Source: Areca catechu
Taxonomy: Eukaryota; Streptophyta; Magnoliopsida; Arecales; Arecaceae
Direction: 5' to 3'
DNA length: 64,000 nucleotides
Assembly: GCA_021397845.1 (NCBI GenBank)
Contig: CM038039.1
Coordinates: forward strand, 3,713,731-3,777,730
Shown here: one piece after another, positions 12,351 through 22,016 of the stretch
Numbering within the stretch: position 1 is the first letter of the stretch
Layout of the letters: every line of letters begins with the position of its first letter
The notes under the pieces: model-generated
The model's input: the letters and a program-made list of their open reading frames with translations, nothing else
The model's database searches: none
What the model was told of the DNA's origin: nothing
Translations under genes and position numbers: made by a program

Positions 12351-12499
12351 CATCCTCCACTTTCGAGCCCCCAGGGACAAAGCTGGAAAAACTCGGTGAG
12401 CTAAAGGACCATTCTCTAACTTCATCACATGTTCAAAAAAAAAAAAAAAAAAGAGAAAAGAGGGGAGAGGTAAAGTAGTTCCAAGCCAAGATAGATGAA

Positions 12500-14405
12500 A
12501 ATTTCCATTTCATCGAAAATTTGTGTTTGTTACAAGTATCTTCGGGCCCCCAACATGCCGAGCAGCCCAGGCCAAAAACAGAAGTAAAGAAAAATAGAAA
12601 GGGAAATCTACCCTACTCAGGCGGTCCCTCATCGGGGCTATGTGGCTGCAAGGCATCATCTCTAGGGGCCTCGGGCTGTGCAGTTCCAGCTTCAGCAACC
12701 ACCGCCGGCGAGGAAGGTCAGAGATGGCCGCCAACTCCTCAGCAGTACCCGAATCTGCGGCCGGCTCCACATCCGAAGCTCTGGGATAGCTGAGGAAAGC
12801 CCGACCCTTGTCAGAAACGAACTCCTTGACCCTGGAGTGCAGGTACATGAAGTCTTGTAGAAGGAGTCCAACGCCGTTTCATGGAACTCGATGGCGAACT
12901 CCTTCGAGGCTCTGTACCTTGTCACGGCCTCCTCAGCCCCCTTCTTCGCCCAGCAGCTTGCTCCTTTGCCGCCTCTACCGACTTGCCGCCGCCGCTGCCT
13001 CCGTCTCGACAGTTGTGGCCCTCTTCTCGGTGGCAACCAGCCTCTCTTTCGCCGCATATAGTTCAACCTGGAGGGACTGAGCATGCCCCTTCTACCGAAC
13101 CGCCTCGGTGTTGAACTCAGTCCGCCTCTCTCGGTGGCCGTGAGCTCCTCGGCCTTGCTCCTTGACCGGCCACCCTCCTGGTCAAAGTTCTCCTGGAGCT
13201 CCTTCGAGTGCCTCTCTGCTCTGGCGAGTTCTTCTGGAGCTCCTGATCTTCAGGCCAAGCTCCCGTGAGGCGTCAGTCTTCTCCTGCAGCTCGATCCTCA
13301 AGAACTCGATCTCCGCTGCTCGCTGCTGGTCATTCTTCAACCAATTTCTGCAGCAGTCTCTAATCAGGAGGGTCTCAGCGTCGATCTGCACCAAACCAGA
13401 TATCAGCAACCAATGCACAAAGAGAGAGAGGAGAAGAAAGAAAATCAAGAAGACGAAATGACTTACCGAGAAGAGTTGGGGGAAGATGCTGCTAATCGCA
13501 TCCCCTAGCAGCTTTCCAACCATCTCCCGCCGGTCGCATGATTGGATTGAAAAATCCATCATGCGCTTGGCCAGCCTCTAGTCCCGGAGCAACGAGACGT
13601 CAGGCGCCAATCTGAATGGGACCCGGCGGTAGTCCTCTCTCCCTCTTGCTTGCTCCCGAGGCAGAATTGCCTACTCCGCCGGAGAAGAGGCCTCGGGGGC
13701 AGGGTGGGAGCTCGGCACCCTTTCAGGCGGTGCCCCAGGTGCCGGCTCTGCTCCTCCTCGCGCCTCCTATCCCTCGACGACGAGTTCGGGGGAGGAGACA
13801 TGATGGCAACGGCTGCGACCGCGACCTGGCCCGGGCACCACCTCGAGCTCTGGGGCAGGAGTCGGTTCTCGTCACCTCGGTCGCTCTGGCATGGGCCCGG
13901 TTACCCTATGACCCTGACCCGGTTTGGCACCACAGCAACCACCCTCCTTCCTTGTGCGGGGGTGGCCTCGGCCTCCCTCCTGCTCGGCTCAGTCGCGCGG
14001 CGGCAGGAGCGACCGCCGATGCGCTCTCATCACGGGCCCTCTTCGAGGAGGACTCTTCAACCAATTCCGATGGGGGCCTCTTCCTGGTGATCGAGAGCAG
14101 GTCGTCCATCGAGAACTTTATACCTGCATATGAAGGATGCAATATCAGTCCCAAGTTTAGAGAAACAGAGCAAGAGGCGCAAAAAGAAGAACTCGAGCCA
14201 AACTCACCCAACTCTCTCGTTGGGTCGACTCCAGCATCGGTGAGGTTCTGCTTGACAACAAACCTCGAGGGAAGGAATCTGGACGGTGCGTGCGTAGCTG
14301 CTCGTAAATATCTAAGTCAGCTGCTTCGACCGCGGAGTTTCGGTTAGGGGACTGATCTAGGTCATTCCACACCCAGTCGACCCCCTCGACTGTAGTAAAG
14401 AAAAT
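12500..14405 (-). pseudogene. Antisense accessory ORF of gypsy element A (broken)
   Basis: On the strand opposite pol, pieces of one protein can be followed leftwards. They are a region with WNDLDQSPNRNSAVEAADLD (near 14330), a Ser/Lys/Arg-rich region with DDLLSITRKRPPSELVEESS (near 14100), a Glu/Arg-rich coiled-coil-like part (13400-12920), and a C-terminal block with ASKEFAIEFHETALDSFYK and FMYLHSRVKEFVSDKG (12905-12770). The last block matches element B's antisense ORF (AMDSFLKGFKYCRSRVEGLI). Family knowledge: plant Tat-group elements often carry such an ORF, resembling proteins labelled putative gypsy-type transposon. Its function is unknown. Frames shift several times. Confidence 0.7.
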
Positions 14406-14412
14406 TTGCTCT

Positions 14413-15133
14413 TGCCATCCCTAAGTTTACCAACTTCATAATATAAATTTTGATTGAATATGAAATAAATGATGTTGAACTAAATGTAGTTAAATTTATT
14501 TGTTTAATATAGGTATAATTTATAAAATTGTAGATGATTTTAAAGTTGATAAAAATGAAAAAATATTTAATATGACTCAGTTAGGTTCGAACCGGATAAA
14601 CCCGATTATCCAATATCCAATTGAGATGGATTTGGATAAAAAAAAATCCAGTCCCGATAATATTGGACCGGATTTGGATAGTGCATTGAATATTTGGATT
14701 TAGATAGTTATGCATCCGACCCGAACCCGGCCCATTGCCATCCCTACTCGGAGCTGTGGATGAGCTTATAGCCTATTCCCCCACATGCTCAGTGTTTGGC
14801 CAATGTTGTATGCTCATAACATTTCTCCTATACTAAACAAAAATTCTAAAATTTTCGGGTCCATATGACTGAAAGATGGACATGCTGATACTTCGATATC
14901 GTAGAGGATCTAGACTAACGTACTCATCAGTTCAGATAAACTCCAATGATGAAAAAGGTATGCGAAAAATTATAGTCTATATCGAATAAAGACCTGGCAG
15001 GCTGAGGATCAGAATAGGACACTACATAAAATCCGGGATATGATACATGTGAGATCCATCAGAAGACCAATTCACCACGCCATCCTTACGAGCCTGTGAT
15101 ATATATCCTATACGCATCCCTCCGATCTTCCGT
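14413..15133. other. Spacer with a 12-bp direct repeat, no gene
   Basis: TTGCCATCCCTA occurs at 14413-14424 and again at 14735-14746, around a 310-base AT-rich segment. The right copy is the inverted form of a GGGATGGCAATGGGCCGGG-type end common in plant hAT-like repeats. From 14747 to 15133 I recognise nothing. Confidence 0.5.
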
Positions 15134-15241
15134 CGCACCATGTGGACACGCCACGTGAATCTGACGTGTCGCACCATGTGGACACGCCACGTGAATCCGA
15201 CGTGTCGCACCATGTGGACACGCCACGTGAATCCGACGTGC
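15134..15241 (+). repeat. Three 36-bp tandem repeats with G-box cores
   Basis: Three nearly identical units start at 15134, 15170 and 15206 with CGCACCATGTGG. Each contains the palindrome CACGTG and a GACGTG box. The short frame repeating HVDTPRESDVS is a by-product. CACGTG is a known plant bZIP/bHLH binding core, but no adjacent gene is visible. Confidence 0.9.
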
Positions 15242-15527
15242 AGAAGTCTTTGAGATGGCGTCTACAGTGCCGCGAGGTGGTCGAAAGCGGTGTGCCAGGA
15301 GGGAAAAAAAAAAAAAAAAAAGGACTGGGGGAGAGAGCGGAAAGGAGGGAGTGGATTAAATGAAAGAATGGCGTGCTGTACGATGTTCGGGACCGTCGAT
15401 ATTTTTAAAATAAAATTAAAAAAAATAAATTTTGAAAATAGATGCTGCACAATATATTATAAAAATAAAAACGGAAAGAAAAAAATTAAAAAGAAAAAAA
15501 AAATTAAAATAATAAAAAAAATAAAAT

Positions 15528-16110
15528 TTGAAAATAGATACCGTATAATATATTTATGAAAATAAATATTTTTAGCTGACGTGAACATGCGGCGCCAAAA
15601 ATGTATGTCACGTGATGTGTAGATAGCTGAAATCATCTTTTCAAAATATCATTCATTTAATTACGAATATATCATTCATTTAATTACGAAAATATCATTT
15701 ATTTAATTACAAATTTAAATAATTATTTTCATAATTAAATGAATAATATTTTCGTAATTAAATTAAATATTAAAAAAAATATTTTAAAAATTAATTTTTT
15801 TAAAAACGGACGGACGACAAATAATTAATTCACAAAATATCCTTCAAAATATGAGTTAATTACGAAAATGCCATTCATTTAATTACGAAAATATCATTTA
15901 TAGTTATTTCAATTAGATTTTTAAAAGAATATTTAGGAAATTTAGAAAATTGGTTAGGTTGAAATCTTTGGCAAAGATGATTTCAAATGAGAAGCCACGT
16001 GTCGGGACGGCTGGGATGGCAGGTATTTTGGTGTCGCGTGTCCACATCAACCAAAAATACCTATTTTCGTAAATATACTGTACGACATCTATTTTCGAAT
16101 TTTTTTTAGT
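15528..16110. mobile_element. Foldback/MITE-like inverted repeat
   Basis: The left arm (about 15528-15660) and the reverse complement of the right arm (about 15960-16110) align over more than 100 bases. Shared blocks include GAAAATAGAT, a TATATTTA.GAAAATA stretch, TATTTTT.G and GAAATCATCTTT. The centre has repeated CATTCATTTAATTACGAAAATAT. A further partial copy of the arm start lies about 100 bases to the left (15428-15470). No transposase is encoded. Exact ends and target duplication were not determined. Confidence 0.6.
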
Positions 16111-17139
16111 ATTATTTTAAAAAAAAATTCGGGAGGGGAGGGAAAGATCATTGATATGATAGTTGAGGAAGGTAAAAAAAATGAAAAAAGGAGAGGGGAA
16201 GAGAGGAAAGAATAAAGGTAATTAAAAGATGAATAGTATGCTACGACGTGTCACTCCTGAGAGAAGAAGGAAGACGAGGAGAAGAGGAAAGGACATACTG
16301 ATCCGAAGGTAGTCAAAAGAAAGAATGGTTTACAGTAAACTGGAGGAGGAATGGCCGGAAGGGTAGATAAGATGGTGCATTATTTGTGAATGACAGTGGA
16401 TGGATGAATTGCCTATCAGAAGATATTCTTGGGAATGAGATTGAAAAAAGGTGGGGTTTTCCATTAAAGTTGGCAATTTATTTTTTATATTATATTTTTT
16501 GGTTTATCGTTGGTGCAGCATAAAGAATCAAAGAAGAAGGTAGTGTTTTGAGTTCGTGGACATCATGGTTTTTATTTTTTTTTTGCCATCAATATTATAT
16601 ATTTTTAGCATCATATGAGAAAGGTAGTTGGATTTCTCATAAGAGGGTTGCTGTTTTAATAACAATAGCCTTCCCCTGCATGGTTATAACATCATTTGAA
16701 AAATGAACGGTGAGAGGATCCGAGTATAGTGTTGCTACTATGGTTTGGCAACCGTACTTGAAGGAAAAAGCAGAAAAAAATTTAGCCACGGTTGCTGCTG
16801 CGGTGCAGCAGCCATTTAGTGCAGAGAGCACGGTGTTGGGTAGCTCAATGAAATAGAGGACAAAAAAGCGGAATAAAGAAAAACAGAAGGGAAGGAGGAT
16901 CGGGTTCAGGCATTTAGAAGGAAGAAACATAAATAACGGGTATATTAACTAACGGGTACGTTAACGGGTCAAAAAAGTGGTTATTGGATTTGGATTCAAG
17001 TTGCGATTAAAAGCTATCGGATATGCCCAGTGGGTCCGGGTTACAAGTTATTGGATAACGTCTGGTGGATTCGGTTACCATTACCGGATCGATTCGAGAC
17101 ATGGGTTCTCGGGTTCAGGATCCGGGTTGTAAGGTGAAT
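16111..17139. other. Intergenic stretch, no gene recognised
   Basis: Purine-rich and AT-rich sequence. A minus-strand frame of 97 codons at 16637-16930 has no motif I know and no supporting context, so I do not call it a gene. Confidence 0.45.
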
Positions 17140-17229
17140 GGGCAGTGGTGTATTAGTTGGGTTGGGTTAGGGTTAGATTTTAGTTTTAGAGTGAGGATTA
17201 AGGTTTAGAATTGGACTAGGGTTAGGGGT
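17140..17229 (+). repeat. Degenerate telomere-like GGTTTAG/GGTTAGG repeats, left part
   Basis: The segment contains TTGGGTTGGGTTAGGGTTAG and diverged copies up to GACTAGGGTTAGGGG. The plant telomere unit is TTTAGGG, so these are variant interstitial copies. They stop exactly where the hAT-like block begins at 17230 and similar sequence resumes after 19633. Confidence 0.6.
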
Positions 17230-17522
17230 AGGGCTGCAAATGGATCGAGTCGATCCGTGACCCGATCCGACCCGGTTAGTTCCGATCCATATCCATTTAA
17301 AGATCCATGGATATGAATCATATTTAAAAATTAGACCCGTTCAATTTTTGGATCGGGTCTGGATTTACTAAATTTGGACCCGACCCGATCCATAAATATT
17401 TTTGGATTATTTTGGATCTTCAGATATATGACCCAATCCAACCCGACCCAAATCCAGATATAAAACCCGAATCTTTTTTAAATATATTATTATAATATAT
17501 TACCGGATAAATATTAAATATC

Positions 17523-18545
17523 AAATATTAAATTGTAATGGGCTGATTGCTGGCTTTCTGGCTTGGGCCAAACCCGCCGCCACGGCCCACCCCGACTCCG
17601 TGTAAGGGCACCGAGCAGTCCGAGCTTCTGCCCTCTATTCATTAAGCCCTAAAATTCCATTCCCACTCGATCGACGGTCACTCCACCTCCGCATCTCCCT
17701 CAGTCTCCCTCCCTCCTCCGGTCCTCCCACCGCCAGCTGTTCAAGATCGCCGCCATGCTCGAGCGCTTCTCCAACCTCCATCACTCGTCGCGCCGACTCC
17801 GCCGCCTCCCTTGTCCTCGAGCCGTCCGAACCCGATTTTCCATTATCGACGAGCACGTCAATCAAGACCGAGCGCACCATCCACCTCCATCGCACGTGCC
17901 AGCACCCCCATGCCATTTGTGCCGCAGCCGTGGCATCGACCGCCACCAACTTCGATCTCCCACAACCGACCCCAATCCCATCGCTGCCCCTTCCGATCGA
18001 AAAAGGATCCCACCGGAGAGCCCGAGCCGACGGAACCGTGCCCTCCTCTCCTGCATATATGCCGCCCACGCCCGTGACGCCTCCCCATCTCCGCACCCGA
18101 CGCCCCCTCCACCCGGAGTCGTCGATTGCTGCTCTCCCACCTCCCATTCGACCTCCACTAATCGATGAGAAGCTGTCGTCCACCCGACTTCCCCAATCAC
18201 CGCCGCGGCAATTGACGCCCTTCCAATTCCTACCACCGTCGTTCGCTCCTCATGCCACCGACCGATCCCTTCCTCCCGTCCAGATCCCCACCGTGCCGTC
18301 GTCAATCGCCAGAACAGGACCGGTGCACCTTCTCCCCCCCCCTCACCGCCAAACTTTTTCTGTCCATGAATAAACCACCATCAATCGGACCTTCTTCGCC
18401 CAGATCCAAACCCCCATCTTTACACGCATCGCCATGCCGCCACCCTGCAGGTCGGTCTTCACCCGTCCAGGTCCACAACCCCTCCTCCCTCAATCCCTAC
18501 TCTCTCACTCCCTCCCTCCCTCCCTCCGACGATCCGTCCACCGCC
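17523..18545 (+). other. GC-rich interior, possible captured promoter/5' UTR
   Basis: The sequence changes abruptly from AT-rich subterminal repeats to GC-rich, CT-rich DNA, ending in CTCCCTCCCTCC-type tracts and CCGCC just before the ARL8 start codon. Frames such as 17755-18168 (+) are proline/arginine-rich without motifs. AAGCCCTAAAATTCC at 17643 looks like a plant 5' UTR, so more than one donor gene may be involved. This is inference. Confidence 0.4.
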
Positions 18546-19299
18546 ATGGGGTTGTGGGAAGCTTTCCTCAATTGGCTCTGGAGGTGAGATCCGGGAGTCG
18601 CGCTATTCTATTACCCGCATTTCAAGGAAAATTGATTGTCGTTTCTTGGATTCGAATTTCGTTCTGAATTCGGATTTGTTTTAGTTTTTTTTAAAAAAAA
18701 CTTTTTTCGCACGTTGGGTTTCGTTTGGATGGTGATTTGGTCGTTTTGATGTGGACGGGGGGACAATCAGGATTTGAGTGTGATGTTTTCTGGTGGTGTT
18801 TTGGTTTTTTGTTTTTGTCTGTTTTATTATTAAATTGGGTGAACTGGTGATGTCGGGTTGGTGTTCTTGACCTAGCATGCGATTCGAATGAAATCAAATG
18901 TCATGGGGCCAAGAAGATGGGATCAATGCAAAGGAAAAAGAGGGAAATTAGATGCGTCTCTAATCATTATTTCTTTGTTAGTTCTCTTGTTATGTGTTTT
19001 GATTGAGATGGTGGGAAAGAGAATTTGATCGGATTAGGTTCCCAGAAGCGGGGAAGTTCCTGCAAAGTTTAGAAGATAACTAAATATCACCGTCACTTTT
19101 TTTAAATAAATGATTTATATTGCATAATGAGTTGATATCTTTATGTTCATCGACTTGCGCTGTTCATAATTGATTTTTTTTAGTTGGAATTGATTTTCTT
19201 GAATATCTAATGAAGCGTTCTTCAGTGTTTCATTTCCACAGATCTAGCCTCTTTTTCAAGCAAGAAATGGAGCTGTCTTTAATTGAACTTCAGAATGCG
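18546..19299 (+). pseudogene. ARL8: Captured ARL8 GTPase gene fragment (exon 1, intron 1, part of exon 2)
   Basis: Exon 1 (18546-18583) reads MGLWEAFLNWLW and ends at AG|GTGAGA. A 664-base intron runs to ATCTAG at 19247. Exon 2 continues from 19248 with SLFFKQEMELSLIELQNA to 19299. Joined, about 30 residues match the N-terminus of plant ARL8 (Arf-like 8, a small GTPase of endomembranes) with two changes: Arg to Trp (CGG to TGG) and Gly to Glu in the start of the P-loop. Homology stops before the GKT of the P-loop, so no GTPase can be made. Both changes fit C-to-T decay. Splice sites and intron are kept, showing DNA-level capture rather than retroposition. Recognition is by memory of the family, without a search. 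Confidence 0.85.
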
Positions 19300-19632
19300 C
19301 GGCGTATTCTTGCATTAGATTGAAATGGAGCTCCCTGCTCCGCGAGCTCAAACCTGTTTTACTGTTTTCATCGTTAATTCAAATAAAATTTTATACATAA
19401 AATCATAGCCCGATCCAATCCAGATCGGATCCAAACCAGATTCGAATATATGGATTGGAGTTGGGTCATATATGAATCCGACCCGACCTGATTGGATCAA
19501 TAATTTTGATTATGGGCTTGATCCGATCGGACGATTTTTTATTGGACTGAATTTGAATCCAAGACCCGATCAAAAAATCAGGTCAGATTGGGATCAAGCA
19601 TAACCCAGTCCGACCTGATCCATTACAGTCCT

Positions 19633-20005
19633 GGTCAAGGATTGTGTTAGGTTTAGTTTTGGATGGACGGTCAGGGTTGGTGTTGGGTCTGGATTATGTT
19701 TAGGTTAGAATGGCAATTAGGGTTAGGGTTAGGGTTTCAGAGGCGGCTGCCGTGGAGGGAAGGAGGAGCGATGGCGGTGGAGAAGGGATAGGAGGGGGAA
19801 AGTTGAAGGCAGCAAATCCAACAGAAAGAAATATATATATATATATGATCTTCCCGTGGATGGTTAGGGTTAAAATTAGGGTTAGGTTTGGGTTAGGTTT
19901 AGGTTATAATGGAAATTAGGGGTAGCGTTAGCGTTTCAGGGGCAATGGCAATGGAGGAGGGAAGGAAGTGGTGGTGGTGGAAAAGGGGAGGGAGGAGGAA
20001 ACGGG
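19633..20005 (+). repeat. Telomere-like repeats with an imperfect ~95-bp duplication
   Basis: AATTAGGGTTAGGGTTAGGG occurs at 19711, and diverged copies at 19866-19935. Segments starting near 19708 and 19908 resemble each other: AATGG.AATTAGGG, then TTTCAG, then TGG.GG.GGAAGGA, then GGGA.AGG. The spacing is about 200 bases. A TA microsatellite lies near 19831. Confidence 0.6.
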
Positions 20006-21557
20006 AAAGGAATAGGAAAAGTCCGCCAGCAAGGTCCAAGGGAGGAAATCCATGACAGGAAAAAAAAAAAGGGAAAGAAAATTATGAATTATTCTTGAAA
20101 AAATAGGGAGAGAGGAAGTGGAATGCGAAAGGTACCTGTCGACCCCTCCAAAACGCGTAGAGGCGAGAGTAGGAGGAGCAGCGGGACGGAGAACGGCGTC
20201 TTGAGGAGCACGAGTGAAAGGAGAGGACATCCGTCGAGGGAGGTCCGTCCAGGGCTGTGTCGGGAGGAGAGGAGATCCGTCGAGGAGTACGAGTGAACGG
20301 AGAGGAGATTTGTCGAGGGAGATATCCGTCATGCGTCTGAGAACAAAAAAAAAAAAAAATACTAATGAGAGTCCAGGGCGTCGGAGAACCAAAAAAAAAA
20401 AAAAAAACCATCAAGGAGAGTCCACAGCTATGTTCGGAGAGCTCTGGAGCTGGTAGATGGGAAGAGGAAGGGATGACGGTTTGATGGAGGATGGGAGCGG
20501 AGAGTAGAGAAGAAGCGAGAAAAGTTCTGGATGGGCGGTTAAAAAATTGGCATTTTTGCAGAGAAACCTCTAACTTATTTGTTATTGGAAGTCAAAGATG
20601 GGACGAAAGGTGAAGAGAACTTTTGGAAAATTGGAAGTGATGGATAGGACAAAAGGAGGAGGGGATTTTTTTTTTTTTTTTTTTTTTTTTTCCGAGTCGT
20701 TGTTATGGTTCGTTCCGTGAGGACAAAGATTCTCCAAGGTACAGGATGATATGCGTACCCGATTAAATAAGTCCAAAAAGGATGGTTATAAATTAATATA
20801 TATATATATAATGTAAAATATATATATCTATATATAAACATAAAAAAAAAATTATCAAAAAAAACTAAATGAATTGCAAAGCTATGATAGGATTTTCAAC
20901 ATTAAATTAATATCTATAACATAATTAAATATAACTTAACAAATTTAGAAAATAGATATATTTATTTATATATATATTATTTGAAAAAAATTAAAAAAAG
21001 AGGTAGATGAATTTCAAAGTTATAGTGGCGTCAAAAATATCTATAATACAATTAAATGTTTTCAATATATTTCAAAAATTTTATAAAGATGATATCATAT
21101 AGTTTATATTTTTTTGAAAAATTGTTTAGTTTAACTATTATTCCATTTTTATAGACCAATAATCTCGTAAATATTAAGTTCAATTCGATTGATACCAATT
21201 CAAATGCCAAATTAAATAGAAGCCATCATTAATTTGATAATTGATTAGATAAATACCCAATCCATTCAATCCTAGATATAATGATTATAATGATCTCAAA
21301 ATAACCTTTTTATTAATTGATATCATATATGGATGTTTAATTTTTAACATTTCAAATATCTTGCATTGATAATTGTTTATGTAATTTTTTTGAAAAGTTA
21401 TATCAATAATGTAAGATAATATAGTGGTACATATTTAGCTTCATTTAGTGAATAAAATTAATAAAATATATATATATAATAAGAGAAGTTATAATTTTAT
21501 TAAATTGAATTTTAGCATATAAATAATAAGTTTTGGATTTGTTAATCTTTATATATG
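20006..21557. other. Purine-rich then AT-rich spacer, no gene
   Basis: From 20006 to 20560 the sequence is GA-rich, with two poly-A runs (20345, 20392) and repeated GGAGAGGA..TCCGTCGAGG words. A run of about 23 T lies at 20669-20691. From 20700 to 21557 it is very AT-rich with TA microsatellites (about 20797, 20817, 20967, 21467). No coding motif is seen. Confidence 0.5.
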
Positions 21558-21562
21558 ACTAG
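21558..21562. repeat. Left target-site duplication ACTAG
   Basis: It flanks the pol-less LTR element. The right partner is ACCAG at 38057-38061, agreeing at four of five bases with one C/T change. Confidence 0.75.
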
Positions 21563-21783
21563 TGTTGCTGCAACTTCTCCCGGATCGGGCTCAGGCAGGC
21601 TTGGCTGGAGCGCTCTTCTCCCGGTCCCTGCAAAAAATTTCCAAGGGCCAATGGTGTTCCGGCGGGGGACACTCCGATCCTTAAGTTAGCGGGAGCTTGA
21701 GGGCAGCAGAATGGAGGAATCAATGGAGATGAACCTGTGAAGCAGGGAGAGAGTCCTTACCGTCCAGAGTCCCCCAGTTTACC

Positions 21784-21790
21784 TTATATA
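21784..21790 (-). promoter_or_regulatory. TATA box in the LTR
   Basis: The minus strand reads TATATAAGG. The matching place in the other LTR (about 36739-36747) reads TTATTAAG on the + strand, so the box is altered there. Confidence 0.45.
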
Positions 21791-22016
21791 GGTGCGGAAC
21801 GTTACCAGAATCTGTTAGAGACTAGGCACGGAATGACCGAGCTGCCCCTAGGAGAATCCGGGAGTGACCACGTGGCACCAGGATGAGGCAGCATCGTGGA
21901 ATTAGTTGAGTAGTGGCGCTGATGTGTCAGGGTTCTGTTACAGCAGAATTCTGATACCAGCTGGAAAGGACTTCTGGAACCTTCTGATTGGTATGAACTA
22001 GGCTCTGATGAAATGG

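Larger units (their letters stand above)
4957..14412 (+). mobile_element. Ty3/gypsy Tat-lineage retrotransposon A, 3'-truncated
   Basis: The order is 5' LTR, PBS, gag, protease, RT, RNase H, archaeal-type RNase H, integrase, tandem repeats and an antisense ORF. The extra RNase H between RT-RNase H and integrase, together with the antisense ORF downstream of pol, places it in the Tat group. Frameshifts and stops interrupt gag, RT and INT, so it is non-functional. Homology stops near 14412 without a 3' LTR, so no target duplication can be seen. The LTR start is approximate (4951-4959). Gypsy element B at 53658-63779 is a relative with the same organisation on the other strand. Confidence 0.88.
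17230..19632. mobile_element. hAT-like non-autonomous block carrying a captured gene piece
   Basis: The left end AGGGCTGCAAATGGATCGAG (17230) is matched in inverted form at the right end (19611-19632, reading AGGACTGTAATGGATCAGGTC on the minus strand). Both ends are followed by subterminal sequence rich in GACCCGATCC/GGATCGGGTC words (17245-17480 and 19400-19615). Ends of the AGGGCTGCAAA type are familiar from plant hAT-like repeats. The 8-base flanks GTTAGGGG and GTCAAGGA agree at only 5 of 8 positions, so a target duplication is not proven. The interior holds the ARL8 fragment and no transposase. Confidence 0.6.

Noticed and set aside
14500..14746. Possible SINE suggested by a GGTTCGAACC B-box-like word and flanking direct repeats
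   Set aside because: No A box at the right distance, no poly-A or simple-repeat tail, and the B-box-like word is 160 bp from the presumed start.
16637..16930. 97-codon minus frame
   Set aside because: No motif, no flanking gene signals, and in a repeat-rich AT region; chance is likely.
17755..18168. 137-codon + frame upstream of the ARL8 fragment
   Set aside because: Proline/arginine-rich, with overlapping open frames on both strands caused by GC-rich composition. No motif; better seen as captured non-coding DNA.
17140..19935. True chromosome end
   Set aside because: The telomere-like units are few, degenerate and interstitial, with tens of kb of transposon DNA on either side.
20082..20456. 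Frames with long Lys or Phe runs near 20100-20450
   Set aside because: They run through poly-A/poly-T tracts. No conserved protein is recognisable.
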